DNA of 64,000 bases, taken from Alphaproteobacteria bacterium 43-37 (lineage in GTDB: Bacteria; Pseudomonadota; Alphaproteobacteria; 43-37). Under the pieces are notes generated by a model that searched no databases, had not been told where the DNA came from, and was given only the letters and a program-made list of their open reading frames with translations. Below are positions 1-7,214 of this stretch, piece by piece; within the stretch, counting starts at the first letter, position 1; each line of letters starts with the position of its first letter. The position numbers and the translations under genes are program-made. The stretch is from positions 51,283-115,282 of the forward strand of contig MKSY01000010.1 of the NCBI GenBank assembly GCA_001897475.1, given 5' to 3'.

Positions 1-93
1 CATGACCTTTAGCGGCGACCTTGCCTTTAACCGCCTTTGCATGACCTTTAGCGGCGACCTTGCCTTTAACCGCCTTTGCATGACCTTTAGCGG
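1..93 (-). repeat. 39-bp perfect tandem repeat inside the Lys/Ala-rich gene
   Basis: Bases 1-39 and 40-78 are identical, and 79-93 begins a third copy that then diverges. The period of 39 is a multiple of three, so each unit adds 13 residues in frame. The array probably continues past position 1. Perfect identity suggests recent copy-number change by slippage or recombination. Confidence 0.95.
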
Positions 94-337
94 TCGGTTT
101 AGAAGCTATACCCACTGTGTCATCTTCTGCTTCATCTTCAGTGCTTAGCACTTTAGCGGCAACTTTTTTACCCATAACAGCTGCTTTAGCTCTTGCTACA
201 GCTGATGTTAGATGGGCAAATCGATGTGTTTTAGATGCATGGCTTGCAGAACTTTTCGTATCTGTATCCTGCGCGTAAGCCCCACTTGCAACACTGAACG
301 TCAATGCCGTCAGGACCAACATGAGTATCCGTTTCAT
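1..337 (-). CDS. exported Lys/Ala-rich repeat protein, 3' end outside window
   Basis: The open frame runs leftward from ATG at 337 to the window edge, 112 codons with no stop. Residues 1-22 form a clear signal peptide (positive MKR, hydrophobic core, ending AYA). The mature part starts acidic and Ser-rich, then becomes dominated by Lys, Ala, Gly and His, with an acidic patch near residues 68-75. From about residue 83 it is built of a 13-residue unit, AKGHAKAVKGKVA, repeated exactly. The composition recalls histone H1-like tails, but a signal peptide argues for an envelope or secreted location. I do not recognise a family. The C-terminus is missing. Confidence 0.75.
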   Translation of the reverse strand, partial: MKRILMLVLTALTFSVASGAYAQDTDTKSSASHASKTHRFAHLTSAVARAKAAVMGKKVAAKVLSTEDEAEDDTVGIASKPTAKGHAKAVKGKVAAKGHAKAVKGKVAAKGH

Positions 338-423
338 TTCCCTCTTCCTTACCTTAACTGGGCAAAAGCCCAAATCCCTGTTAATGTGTAAAAACACGTA
401 TCTTTTTATTAATATGGTGAAAA

Positions 424-909
424 ATGATTTATAGAAGATTAACGAAATGGCGTAATTTGTTGTTTCTAATGTTTTTACTCCAAACTGTCGTTTATTCTAA
501 TGCCTCAGGGGAAAACCTTCAGCCTTTGACCATTACTACTCAAAAAGGTACTTGCCATTTTGGTTGCGAAGTTCCCCAAAATAACGCTGAACGAGCTAAA
601 GGGCTAATGTTTCGTCAAGATTTAGACGAAAACCAGGCCATGTTATTTGTCTTTCCAAATGATCGTATTGCTTCTATGTGGATGAAAAACACATATATTT
701 CATTAGATATGCTTTTTATAGATAGCAATGGATCCATTATTTTCATTGCTGAAAACACAACTCCCCTTTCCGAAAAGGGGATCTCTCCTCCTTCTCCTCT
801 TCAAGAGCAAACGCGAGCAGTTTTAGAAATTAAGGGTGGATTAGTAAAGAAGTTGGGAATCCAAGAAAATGATAAAATCCAACACGCAGCATTTCCTATC
901 CAAGATTAA
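424..909 (+). CDS. DUF192 family exported protein
   Basis: 161 residues. A hydrophobic N-terminus (about residues 10-28) looks like a signal peptide or anchor. The rest matches DUF192: an ERAKGLMFR segment, MLFVFPND, then WMKNTYISLDMLFID and an I-x-FIAENTTP segment, the order seen across the family. Members are small secreted or periplasmic proteins of unknown biochemical role. The family assignment is strong; function is not known. tRNA-Pro follows on the same strand 72 nt downstream. Confidence 0.85.
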   Translation: MIYRRLTKWRNLLFLMFLLQTVVYSNASGENLQPLTITTQKGTCHFGCEVPQNNAERAKGLMFRQDLDENQAMLFVFPNDRIASMWMKNTYISLDMLFIDSNGSIIFIAENTTPLSEKGISPPSPLQEQTRAVLEIKGGLVKKLGIQENDKIQHAAFPIQD

Positions 910-981
910 CAGTGGTTTCTTCTGTTAAAATGTCTTGGCTATGGCAAAACTTTCATGTATGAGAATAGGGTAATGTTCTTT

Positions 982-1058
982 CGGGGCGTAGCGCAGCCCG
1001 GTAGCGCGCCTGCTTTGGGAGCAGGATGTCGTAGGTTCAAATCCTATCGCCCCGACCA
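982..1058 (+). tRNA. tRNA-Pro (anticodon TGG), CCA encoded
   Basis: A full cloverleaf is visible. The acceptor stem CGGGGCG pairs with CGCCCCG, followed by discriminator A and an encoded CCA. The anticodon stem CCTGC/GCAGG encloses loop TTTGGGA, giving anticodon TGG. The T arm contains GGTTCAAATCC. A C1:G72 pair is typical of bacterial tRNA-Pro. Confidence 0.97.
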
Positions 1059-1076
1059 TTATTAAGGATAAATTTC

Positions 1077-1367
1077 GTGCCACGTGTTCGTATTCATCAA
1101 CGGTCTAAAACCGCCACCCAATCTGGGAAAAGTCGCACACGTTCTTGGATTCTCGAATTTATGCCTGAAAAACCATTGTATCATGAACAATTAGTTGGGT
1201 GGACTGCTTCTGCAGATATGAACCGCCAGGTTTTTCTTTCCTTTGAGACAAAAGAGCAAGCTATTGCATTTGCTGAAAAAAAGGGGTTAACCTACGAAAT
1301 AGAGCCCACTACTACTTATACTATTAAGCCCAAAAATTATGGGGATAATTTTAAACACAAGGTATAA
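1077..1367 (+). CDS. NDUFS4-like complex I accessory subunit
   Basis: 96 residues from a GTG start. The sequence fits the NDUFS4 (18-kDa, ETC complex I) family: RVRIHQRSKTATQSGK near the N-terminus, WILEF, a LVGWTASADM segment, then a SFETKEQAIAFAEKKGLTYEI stretch (cut here to the family pattern) and a C-terminal KPKNYGDNF. In alphaproteobacteria this small protein binds respiratory NADH dehydrogenase, and the mitochondrial subunit descends from it. It sits alone between two tRNA genes: tRNA-Pro ends 18 nt before it, and tRNA-Arg starts at the base after its stop codon. Processing of the tRNAs may therefore define both ends of its mRNA (inference). Confidence 0.9.
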   Translation: MPRVRIHQRSKTATQSGKSRTRSWILEFMPEKPLYHEQLVGWTASADMNRQVFLSFETKEQAIAFAEKKGLTYEIEPTTTYTIKPKNYGDNFKHKV

Positions 1368-1444
1368 GCGTCCTTAGCTCAGCTGGATAGAGCATCGGCC
1401 TTCTAAGCCGGTTGTCGCAGGTTCGAATCCTGCAGGACGCGCCA
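1368..1444 (+). tRNA. tRNA-Arg (anticodon TCT), CCA encoded
   Basis: The acceptor stem GCGTCCT pairs with AGGACGC, followed by G and CCA. The anticodon stem TCGGC/GCCGG encloses CTTCTAA, giving anticodon TCT, which reads AGA/AGG. The T arm has GGTTCGAATCC. It begins at the base immediately after the stop codon of the NDUFS4-like gene. Confidence 0.97.
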
Positions 1445-1452
1445 CCTACCAC

Positions 1453-1965
1453 TTAAACGGCGTACCCTGCTCTAGCCAATTGTTGCTTTCTTGTAAACGC
1501 ATAGTAAGTTAGTGCCGTGAAGATAACAGCTACACCCGACGTTATTCCTGAAGCCAAACTTAGCTTGTTAACTGTTTCTGGGTCATTTTTGAATACGTTT
1601 GTAAATCCTGAGATAATAGAACCCGCAAGTGTGCTTGCCCCAGCTAGAAACCCCCATATTCCTTGATGTATATCGAGGATGAAATATAGGCAATAATACC
1701 AATTGGCGCGAGCCTCACCTAACCTTTGTCCTAACGCCGTTGTCGCATGAGCTGCTTGAGCAGGATCATGTTCACGGTCTGTTAAACTATCTACGATGCC
1801 AAAAAAAGGTTCTCTACTTGCGGCCCCACCACTCGCCATTGGTGCCACCGCTCCAGTGCCAGCAACTGGAACATCTATAACACCTCTGCCATCTCCGCTA
1901 CTCTGCATAGCTAATGTTTTGCTTGCTAATGAGAAAACGAGCATAAAGGAAAGGAGGATCCTCAT
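1453..1965 (-). CDS. exported or membrane protein of unknown function
   Basis: 170 residues from ATG at 1965, with a good ribosome site (AAAGGTG) just upstream. Residues 1-19 look like a signal peptide (MRILLSF..LASKTLA). A Gly/Ala-rich linker follows, then a hydrophobic stretch around residues 92-122 (LYFILDIHQGIWGF onward) and a second near 138-157. The C-terminus is basic. I recognise no family. Its 3' end lies 8 nt from the convergent tRNA-Arg. Confidence 0.6.
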   Translation of the reverse strand: MRILLSFMLVFSLASKTLAMQSSGDGRGVIDVPVAGTGAVAPMASGGAASREPFFGIVDSLTDREHDPAQAAHATTALGQRLGEARANWYYCLYFILDIHQGIWGFLAGASTLAGSIISGFTNVFKNDPETVNKLSLASGITSGVAVIFTALTYYAFTRKQQLARAGYAV

Positions 1966-2130
1966 TTAAACACCTTTAATTGTTTGTTATGACCAATAAA
2001 TTGCCATAATATCAGTAATGATTTGTTAAGGATTGAAAAAATTTTTCGAAATTTTTCAAAAATTTTAGTTTATTAACTATTTGTTAATAATTTAGGGGTT
2101 AAGTTCAACTTGTCTAGATCCATGATCCAT

Positions 2131-2166
2131 CCCCCAGTTCCCTCCAGAACTGGGGGCTCCTTTTTT
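2131..2166 (+). terminator. strong intrinsic terminator with no gene upstream on its strand
   Basis: A perfect 10-bp stem (CCCCCAGTTC, 2131-2140, with GAACTGGGGG, 2147-2156) has a 6-nt loop and is followed by CTCC and six T. The T run lies to the right only, so it stops rightward transcription. The nearest rightward gene upstream is tRNA-Arg, ending about 690 nt earlier across an antisense gene, so the transcript it serves is not annotated. Confidence 0.8.
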
Positions 2167-2255
2167 AAGGCTCCATATATTTTACACATGATCGTTCCTA
2201 GACAATTAAGCTGTTTATGATAGCATGATTTACATAACGTTCCTTTGAGCAAGAT

Positions 2256-3818
2256 ATGATGTCAAAGAAAAGCCTTATATTAGGCATGATATTTTTTTGG
2301 GTTACACTTTTAGTGTGCCCCGTGCAAGGCGTGGAAGTTAACGCTTTAAAGTCCGCAGCAGTTTTAGATAAAACTCAAACTCAATTTTGGATCGCCTTTC
2401 AATTTAAATCCAATAGCGGTGAAAAAATACAAGCTGGGAGCAATACAGCACCTCAAATCAATCTGAGTGACGGTGAAAACATCAAAACTATTTCTGTCAG
2501 ATGGCCACCTTTGGAGGACTATGAAAGTTATGGCATGCACACTCAGGTCTATGCTGACCCAGTCATCATACCTGTTCTCGTTCACATAGATAAACCGGGC
2601 CTACCCGTACGAGTAAGAGGAAAAATTTCATATATTAGCTGTGGAAAAACCTGCGAACCTGGTGAGTATCTATTTGATCTTAGCATTCCTTCCGGGATGC
2701 CAAAAGCAGATCCTGAAGCCGCAGTTATTGAACAAGCGCTCCAAAATCCATCGACACAAAGCGGGGATTTGCTCAAAATACTTATCTTTGCAGTCCTTGG
2801 TGGTGTTATATTAAACCTAATGCCATGCGTTTTGCCCGTTCTTGGGCTTAAATTCATGAGTATCATGTCTTCAAAATCCTCTACTGCCCCCAAACTTGGA
2901 TATTTCATGACAATCCTGGGGATCTTTTTTTCATTTTGGTCGTTTGGATTTGTTGCATCTATTTTGAAAATCTTAGGCACCCATGTGGGCTGGGGAATGC
3001 ATTTTCAGCAGCCACTTTTCTTAATCTTTATGATTACACTTATGATCTTCTTCAGTTTAAGCCTTTTTGGGGCTTTTGAGATTATTCTTCCACAATTTAT
3101 ACGCCGCTTCATTGATCGTTTCCAATTTTCCGAAAGCTCTAAGCTTTCTTCCAGTTTTGCCTCGGGTATTTTTGCAACTCTCCTAGCAACGCCCTGCACA
3201 GCTCCATTTTTAGGGATATCAGTAGGGTATGCGCTTACAAAAGATACGGGCGATATTTTCATGATATTTAGCGCTATCGCTCTTGGTTTTTCTCTCCCCT
3301 ACTGGTTGCTATTAATTTTGCCACCTCAGTTTATCCCACATCCAAAACCTGGAAAATGGATGATATGGATCAAATGCACGCTCGGTGCTTTCTTAATGGC
3401 AACAGCTATCTGGCTTGGCGTAGTTTTATACATGAATGTTAACCATTCTAATAGAATGCCTGCCGAAAGCAAAGTCTCTCTCAGCTGGCAATCTTTTGAA
3501 CCTGAGAAAATACCTCAGATCCTCAAATCAGGAAAATCTGTTGTTGTTAATATCACAGCCAGTTGGTGTTTAACTTGCCATATTAATGCTGCTCTTATAA
3601 GCAAAAGTGATGCTGTTGTTGCAAAATTAAATGATCGGAATGTCTATCTCATGAAGGGCGATTGGACAACGCAGGACGATCAGATCTCACGATTCCTAAA
3701 GCAATATGACCGATCAGGTATTCCCTTCACAATCGTTTTCACTCCCACTCAGACAAATGGCGTCATCCTTCCAGAAATTGTGCGGGAGCAAGATCTGCTG
3801 AATGCTTTATCACTGTAA
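2256..3818 (+). CDS. dsbD: DsbD/ScsB-like thiol:disulfide interchange protein
   Basis: 520 residues; ATG at 2256 or 2259. It passes electrons from cytosolic thioredoxin across the inner membrane to periplasmic thiol proteins. Domain order: signal peptide (1-25); periplasmic domain with a C-x3-C pair (C129, C133); a membrane domain of several helices from about 172 to 395 carrying the two redox cysteines (C191 in NLMPCVLPVLG, C314 in ATPCTAPFLG); and a C-terminal thioredoxin-fold domain with WCLTC (C438, C441). The N-terminal domain resembles the ScsB/DsbC-interacting type more than enterobacterial DsbD alpha. It is convergent with suhB, with one base between the stops. A DsbA-like partner lies at 27012-27764. 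Confidence 0.88.
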   Translation: MMSKKSLILGMIFFWVTLLVCPVQGVEVNALKSAAVLDKTQTQFWIAFQFKSNSGEKIQAGSNTAPQINLSDGENIKTISVRWPPLEDYESYGMHTQVYADPVIIPVLVHIDKPGLPVRVRGKISYISCGKTCEPGEYLFDLSIPSGMPKADPEAAVIEQALQNPSTQSGDLLKILIFAVLGGVILNLMPCVLPVLGLKFMSIMSSKSSTAPKLGYFMTILGIFFSFWSFGFVASILKILGTHVGWGMHFQQPLFLIFMITLMIFFSLSLFGAFEIILPQFIRRFIDRFQFSESSKLSSSFASGIFATLLATPCTAPFLGISVGYALTKDTGDIFMIFSAIALGFSLPYWLLLILPPQFIPHPKPGKWMIWIKCTLGAFLMATAIWLGVVLYMNVNHSNRMPAESKVSLSWQSFEPEKIPQILKSGKSVVVNITASWCLTCHINAALISKSDAVVAKLNDRNVYLMKGDWTTQDDQISRFLKQYDRSGIPFTIVFTPTQTNGVILPEIVREQDLLNALSL

Positions 3819-3819
3819 T

Positions 3820-4638
3820 CTAAGAGGCCGGCCCCTTAATAAGATTTAAGAGCGGCTGGGCAACATGTGCGTTACAGGCTATGATGCTTTTTTGTTTAAA
3901 CATTTTATGCCCACCAGACAAATCACGAACATACCCTCCAGCTTCTTGAACCAGCAGTATACCCGCCGCAATATCCCATGGAGAAATATCTGATTCCCAG
4001 TAGGCCTCAAACCGTCCAGCAGCCACATAAGCCAAATCAAGGGCAGCAGAGCCTAAACGCCTAACTCCTGCCACCTCAGGCATCACTCGACCCAAAATTT
4101 CCTTGAATGAGTCAGCGTCTCCATGACCAGCAAAAGGAAAACCTGTAACGACCAAGGACTCATTTAAATTCTGACGCTCAGATACTCTAAGTCTGCGATC
4201 GTTCATAAACGCCCCTAAGCCCTTTTCAGCCCAAAAGAACTCATCCTTAATGGGGTCAAAAGTGCAGCCTGCCACAATTTCATTATCTTTTTGAAGAGCA
4301 ATTGTAATGGCAAAATGTGGTATGGAATGGATGAAATTGCTGGTTCCATCTATTGGATCAATAATCCAATAGTGGCGTTGATCCTCTCCTTCGATGACGC
4401 CTGATTCTTCCATGATAAAACCATAATCCGGACGCGCCTTTGCTAGTTGCTCCTGCAAGACCTTTTCAACTCTTAAGTCAGCTGAAGAAACAAAGTCACC
4501 TCGGCCTTTTTGGGAGATCTGGAGACGATCAATTTCATTAAAATCCCGGACTAAGCCCCTGGTTGCCATTTCAATGGCTTTAGCCATAACGTTGACGATG
4601 GTGGACCTTGTGATAAATTTGGCTGACATTTGAGCCAT
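3820..4638 (-). CDS. suhB: inositol monophosphatase family protein
   Basis: 272 residues. It hydrolyses inositol phosphates or a related sugar phosphate with Mg2+. The metal-binding motifs are intact: EESG (77-80), DPIDGTSN (94-101) and WDIAAG (221-226). ATG at 4638 is chosen because AAGGAA sits 6 nt upstream; a second ATG three codons in is possible. It lies 12 nt downstream of efp on the same strand, so the two are probably cotranscribed. Whether it acts as an antitermination or ribosome-biogenesis factor like E. coli SuhB cannot be told from sequence. Confidence 0.9.
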   Translation of the reverse strand: MAQMSAKFITRSTIVNVMAKAIEMATRGLVRDFNEIDRLQISQKGRGDFVSSADLRVEKVLQEQLAKARPDYGFIMEESGVIEGEDQRHYWIIDPIDGTSNFIHSIPHFAITIALQKDNEIVAGCTFDPIKDEFFWAEKGLGAFMNDRRLRVSERQNLNESLVVTGFPFAGHGDADSFKEILGRVMPEVAGVRRLGSAALDLAYVAAGRFEAYWESDISPWDIAAGILLVQEAGGYVRDLSGGHKMFKQKSIIACNAHVAQPLLNLIKGPAS

Positions 4639-4650
4639 TATGATTCCTTT

Positions 4651-5217
4651 TTAATCTTTTGCGCGTTCAACATAGGTGGCATCAGCCGTATTCACGACCA
4701 CTCTGGTTCCGCTTTCAATGTGCGGCGGAACCATGATTTTCACGCCATTAGCCAGCTTGGCCGGCTTATAAGATGAAGTAGCTGTCTGGCCTTTCACCAC
4801 AGGATCGGCCTCCACGATTTCTAAAATAACCGTATCTGGTAATGTAACACTGACTGGCTCATTTTCATAAAGGTTCACAGTAACCATCATCCCATCTGCC
4901 AAGAATGGAAGAGCATCTCCTACCATACTGGCAGAAACATTAATTTGTTCAAATGTTTCCATATCCATCATGGTCAATTCATCATCAGTTCCATAAAGGA
5001 ATTGGTATTGCACTTCGTCCAAACGGATTTTTTCCACCGTTTCACTTGAACGGAAGCGTTCATTCATTTTCGTGCCGCTGCGGATATCCTTCAACTCCAC
5101 TTGGAGATATGCACCGCCCTTACCTGGCTGCGTATGTTGAATTTTGACAGCTAGCCACAAACGTCCTTGATGCTCAATGATATTCCCTGGTCGGATCGCA
5201 TTACCGTTGATTTTCAT
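4651..5217 (-). CDS. efp: translation elongation factor P
   Basis: 188 residues, full length for EF-P, with a KOW-like N-terminal domain and two OB domains. EF-P binds near the E site of the ribosome and rescues stalling at polyproline. The tip loop reads QPGKGGAY, with Lys at the position that is modified in many bacteria; no modifying enzyme gene is in this window. The aldolase stop and the efp start overlap by one base (TAATG), so the two are translationally coupled. Confidence 0.96.
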   Translation of the reverse strand: MKINGNAIRPGNIIEHQGRLWLAVKIQHTQPGKGGAYLQVELKDIRSGTKMNERFRSSETVEKIRLDEVQYQFLYGTDDELTMMDMETFEQINVSASMVGDALPFLADGMMVTVNLYENEPVSVTLPDTVILEIVEADPVVKGQTATSSYKPAKLANGVKIMVPPHIESGTRVVVNTADATYVERAKD

Positions 5218-6143
5218 TACCTTTCCTTTCCAAGATAAATTTCCTGCATGGCTTTAAGGAGGCCCAAGGCTTCGTTATATGGCCTTTGAAAGCAATTTCT
5301 CCCAATGATTGAGCCACACCCACCTCCAGTGTATATGGCTCTAGATTCGTCCAAAACCTCTTCAAGGGTCTTGGCTTCACCACCTGAGAAAACAACCACT
5401 CGACGACCGTTAAAGCAGGATTGAACAATATGATTCACTCGATCTTTAAGATCCTTCTTTGGGATGTCGTAGTATGGTTTCTGGTTAGCCTCTAGCTCAA
5501 TATGAGCGGTTGGAAGCTTCACTTTGATCACGTGTGCCCCTAACAATGCTGACATATGAGCTCCGTAGGCTACCACATCTAAAGCTGTTTCACCTTCTTT
5601 ACTGATACCCCTCCCTCTAGGATAAGACCATATAACCGCCATCAACCCATAGGAACGTGCTTCAGCAATGACCTCTTTGATGTCTTGTATCATACTAAGA
5701 TTAGCATCGGATCCAGGGTACATAGTCAACCCAACCCCAATGCAACCAAGCCTAAGAGCATCTTGCACAGTGGCGGTCATGGCTTGATCTGGAACTGAAT
5801 CTTTGTGAATAAGCGTATTGGAGCTATTCATTTTCAAGATAAGTGGCACTTGAGCAATGAAAGTATCAATACCAGCTTCCAGCATTCCTAACGGAGCTGC
5901 AAAAGCCGATACCCCAGATTGAACAGCAAGCTTATAGTGATACTGCGGGTCATAAGCTTCTGCATTCATAAAAAAGCTACGGCCAGGTCCATGTTCAAAC
6001 CCTTGGTCTACTGGCAAAATAATCAGATGGCCTGTGCCAGCTAAACGGCCATGCATAAACATTCGAGCTATATTTGTTCGAATAGCTGGTGACTCGCCTT
6101 CATAGTTCTTCAAAATTTTCAGTATAGCTTTTGACAGGCGCAT
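5217..6143 (-). CDS. fbaB: class I fructose-bisphosphate aldolase (DhnA/FbaB type)
   Basis: 308 residues. It cleaves or forms fructose 1,6-bisphosphate by a Schiff-base mechanism. The DhnA-type barrel signatures are visible: [14 protein letters not shown] early, a HVIKVKLPT strand that carries the candidate Schiff-base lysine, and [16 protein letters not shown] with [10 protein letters not shown] at the phosphate-binding end. It is unrelated to the metal-dependent class II enzyme. It heads a tight unit with efp and suhB. The 94-nt gap to nrdB contains an inverted repeat, CTTTGGT/ACCAAAG. Confidence 0.9.
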   Translation of the reverse strand: MRLSKAILKILKNYEGESPAIRTNIARMFMHGRLAGTGHLIILPVDQGFEHGPGRSFFMNAEAYDPQYHYKLAVQSGVSAFAAPLGMLEAGIDTFIAQVPLILKMNSSNTLIHKDSVPDQAMTATVQDALRLGCIGVGLTMYPGSDANLSMIQDIKEVIAEARSYGLMAVIWSYPRGRGISKEGETALDVVAYGAHMSALLGAHVIKVKLPTAHIELEANQKPYYDIPKKDLKDRVNHIVQSCFNGRRVVVFSGGEAKTLEEVLDESRAIYTGGGCGSIIGRNCFQRPYNEALGLLKAMQEIYLGKER

Positions 6144-6222
6144 TGGTATCTCATTGATATAGGTGTTCCATCTCTTTGGTGTATACCAAAGGCTATGCCA
6201 AGATGCTAGTGAGAATTATGAA

Positions 6223-6250
6223 TTTTGCTTCTCTAGCTTAAGAAGCAAAA
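6223..6250 (-). other. stem-loop spanning the nrdB stop codon
   Basis: TTTTGCTTCT (6223-6232) pairs perfectly with AGAAGCAAAA (6241-6250) around an 8-nt loop that contains the nrdB stop codon. In the nrdB mRNA this is a 10-bp hairpin at the 3' end. No U tract follows, so it may protect the transcript end or terminate weakly. Confidence 0.45.
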
Positions 6251-7200
6251 GCCTCCTCCCATGTACCTTTGGTAGAAGCCCGTGAATATTCCGTGGCTCT
6301 ATTTTCAAAAAAATTGGTATGTTCAACACCATTAAGCATCGTATCCATCCAGGGGAGAGGGTTATTTTGGGTGTTATACATAGGTTGAAGGCCAAGCTGT
6401 GTAAGCCTACGATCCGCAATAAAACGGATGTAATCCTTAACTTCGGTTGCTTTCAGTCCTTCCACGTCTCCCAACTCAAAAGCCAGGTCGATGAACGCAT
6501 CTTCATGGGATACAATGGTTTTGCAAGCGTCCCGAATCAACGAAATGAGCCGTGGAGACCAAATTTCTTTATTTTCTTCAACAAAAGTTTTGAATAACTT
6601 AATAATGGACATGGTATGAAGAGTTTCGTCGCGAACAGACCAAGAGATGATTTGCCCCATTCCTTTCATTTTGTTAAATCGTGGAAAATTCATCAAAATT
6701 GCAAAGCTAGCAAAGAGCTGAAGACCTTCGGTAAAAGCCCCAAAAACAGCCAGCGTCAAAGCGATATCTTCTTTGGTGTCTGTTCCAAATTGCTGCATAT
6801 AATCGTATTTATCCTTCATTTCCTTGTATCGTAGGAAGGCGGAATATTCGACTTCAGGTATGCCAAGTGTGTCTAACAAATGTGCATAGCCAGCAATGTG
6901 GATTGTTTCCATGTTGGAAAAGGCAGCCAGCATCATTTGCACTTCGGTGGCTTGGAAAACACGCGAGTAGTGCTTCATATAACAATTGTTCACTTCAATG
7001 TCTGCTTGGACGAAAAAACGGAAAATCTGTGTTAACAAATTTTTTTCCACTGGAGATAGTGTTCGCTGCCAATCCCTCACATCATCAGCCATAGGCACTT
7101 CTTCAGGCATCCAATGGACCCTTTGTTGAGTTAGCCAGGCATCATAAGCCCATGGGTATCTAAAGGGTTTATAAACGGGATTTGAGGTCAAGAGGGACAT
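6238..7200 (-). CDS. nrdB: class I ribonucleotide reductase, beta subunit
   Basis: 320 residues. It holds the metal-tyrosyl radical cofactor that powers reduction of ribonucleotides to deoxyribonucleotides. All six metal ligands can be placed: D in QADIEV, E and H in METIHIAGY, E in FTEGLQLF, and E and H in RDETLH. The radical tyrosine is retained (ETIHxxxY spacing), so this is a Tyr-radical type and not a Phe-substituted class Ic enzyme. Ribosome site AAGGAAA precedes the ATG. It lies 14 nt downstream of nrdA and is cotranscribed with it. Confidence 0.96.
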   Translation of the reverse strand: MSLLTSNPVYKPFRYPWAYDAWLTQQRVHWMPEEVPMADDVRDWQRTLSPVEKNLLTQIFRFFVQADIEVNNCYMKHYSRVFQATEVQMMLAAFSNMETIHIAGYAHLLDTLGIPEVEYSAFLRYKEMKDKYDYMQQFGTDTKEDIALTLAVFGAFTEGLQLFASFAILMNFPRFNKMKGMGQIISWSVRDETLHTMSIIKLFKTFVEENKEIWSPRLISLIRDACKTIVSHEDAFIDLAFELGDVEGLKATEVKDYIRFIADRRLTQLGLQPMYNTQNNPLPWMDTMLNGVEHTNFFENRATEYSRASTKGTWEEAFAS

Positions 7201-7214
7201 TTCTTATTTCCTTT

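Noticed and set aside
1-93. CRISPR-like array at the left edge
   Set aside because: Units are contiguous without spacers and encode a peptide repeat in frame.
905-935. TTAACAG/CTGTTAA inverted repeat after the DUF192 gene as a terminator
   Set aside because: AT-rich 7-bp stem without a T tract of useful length; could be chance.
3823-3840. Near-palindrome GGCCGGCC region between dsbD and suhB as a terminator
   Set aside because: No T tract on either side and it overlaps the suhB 3' coding end; too weak to call.
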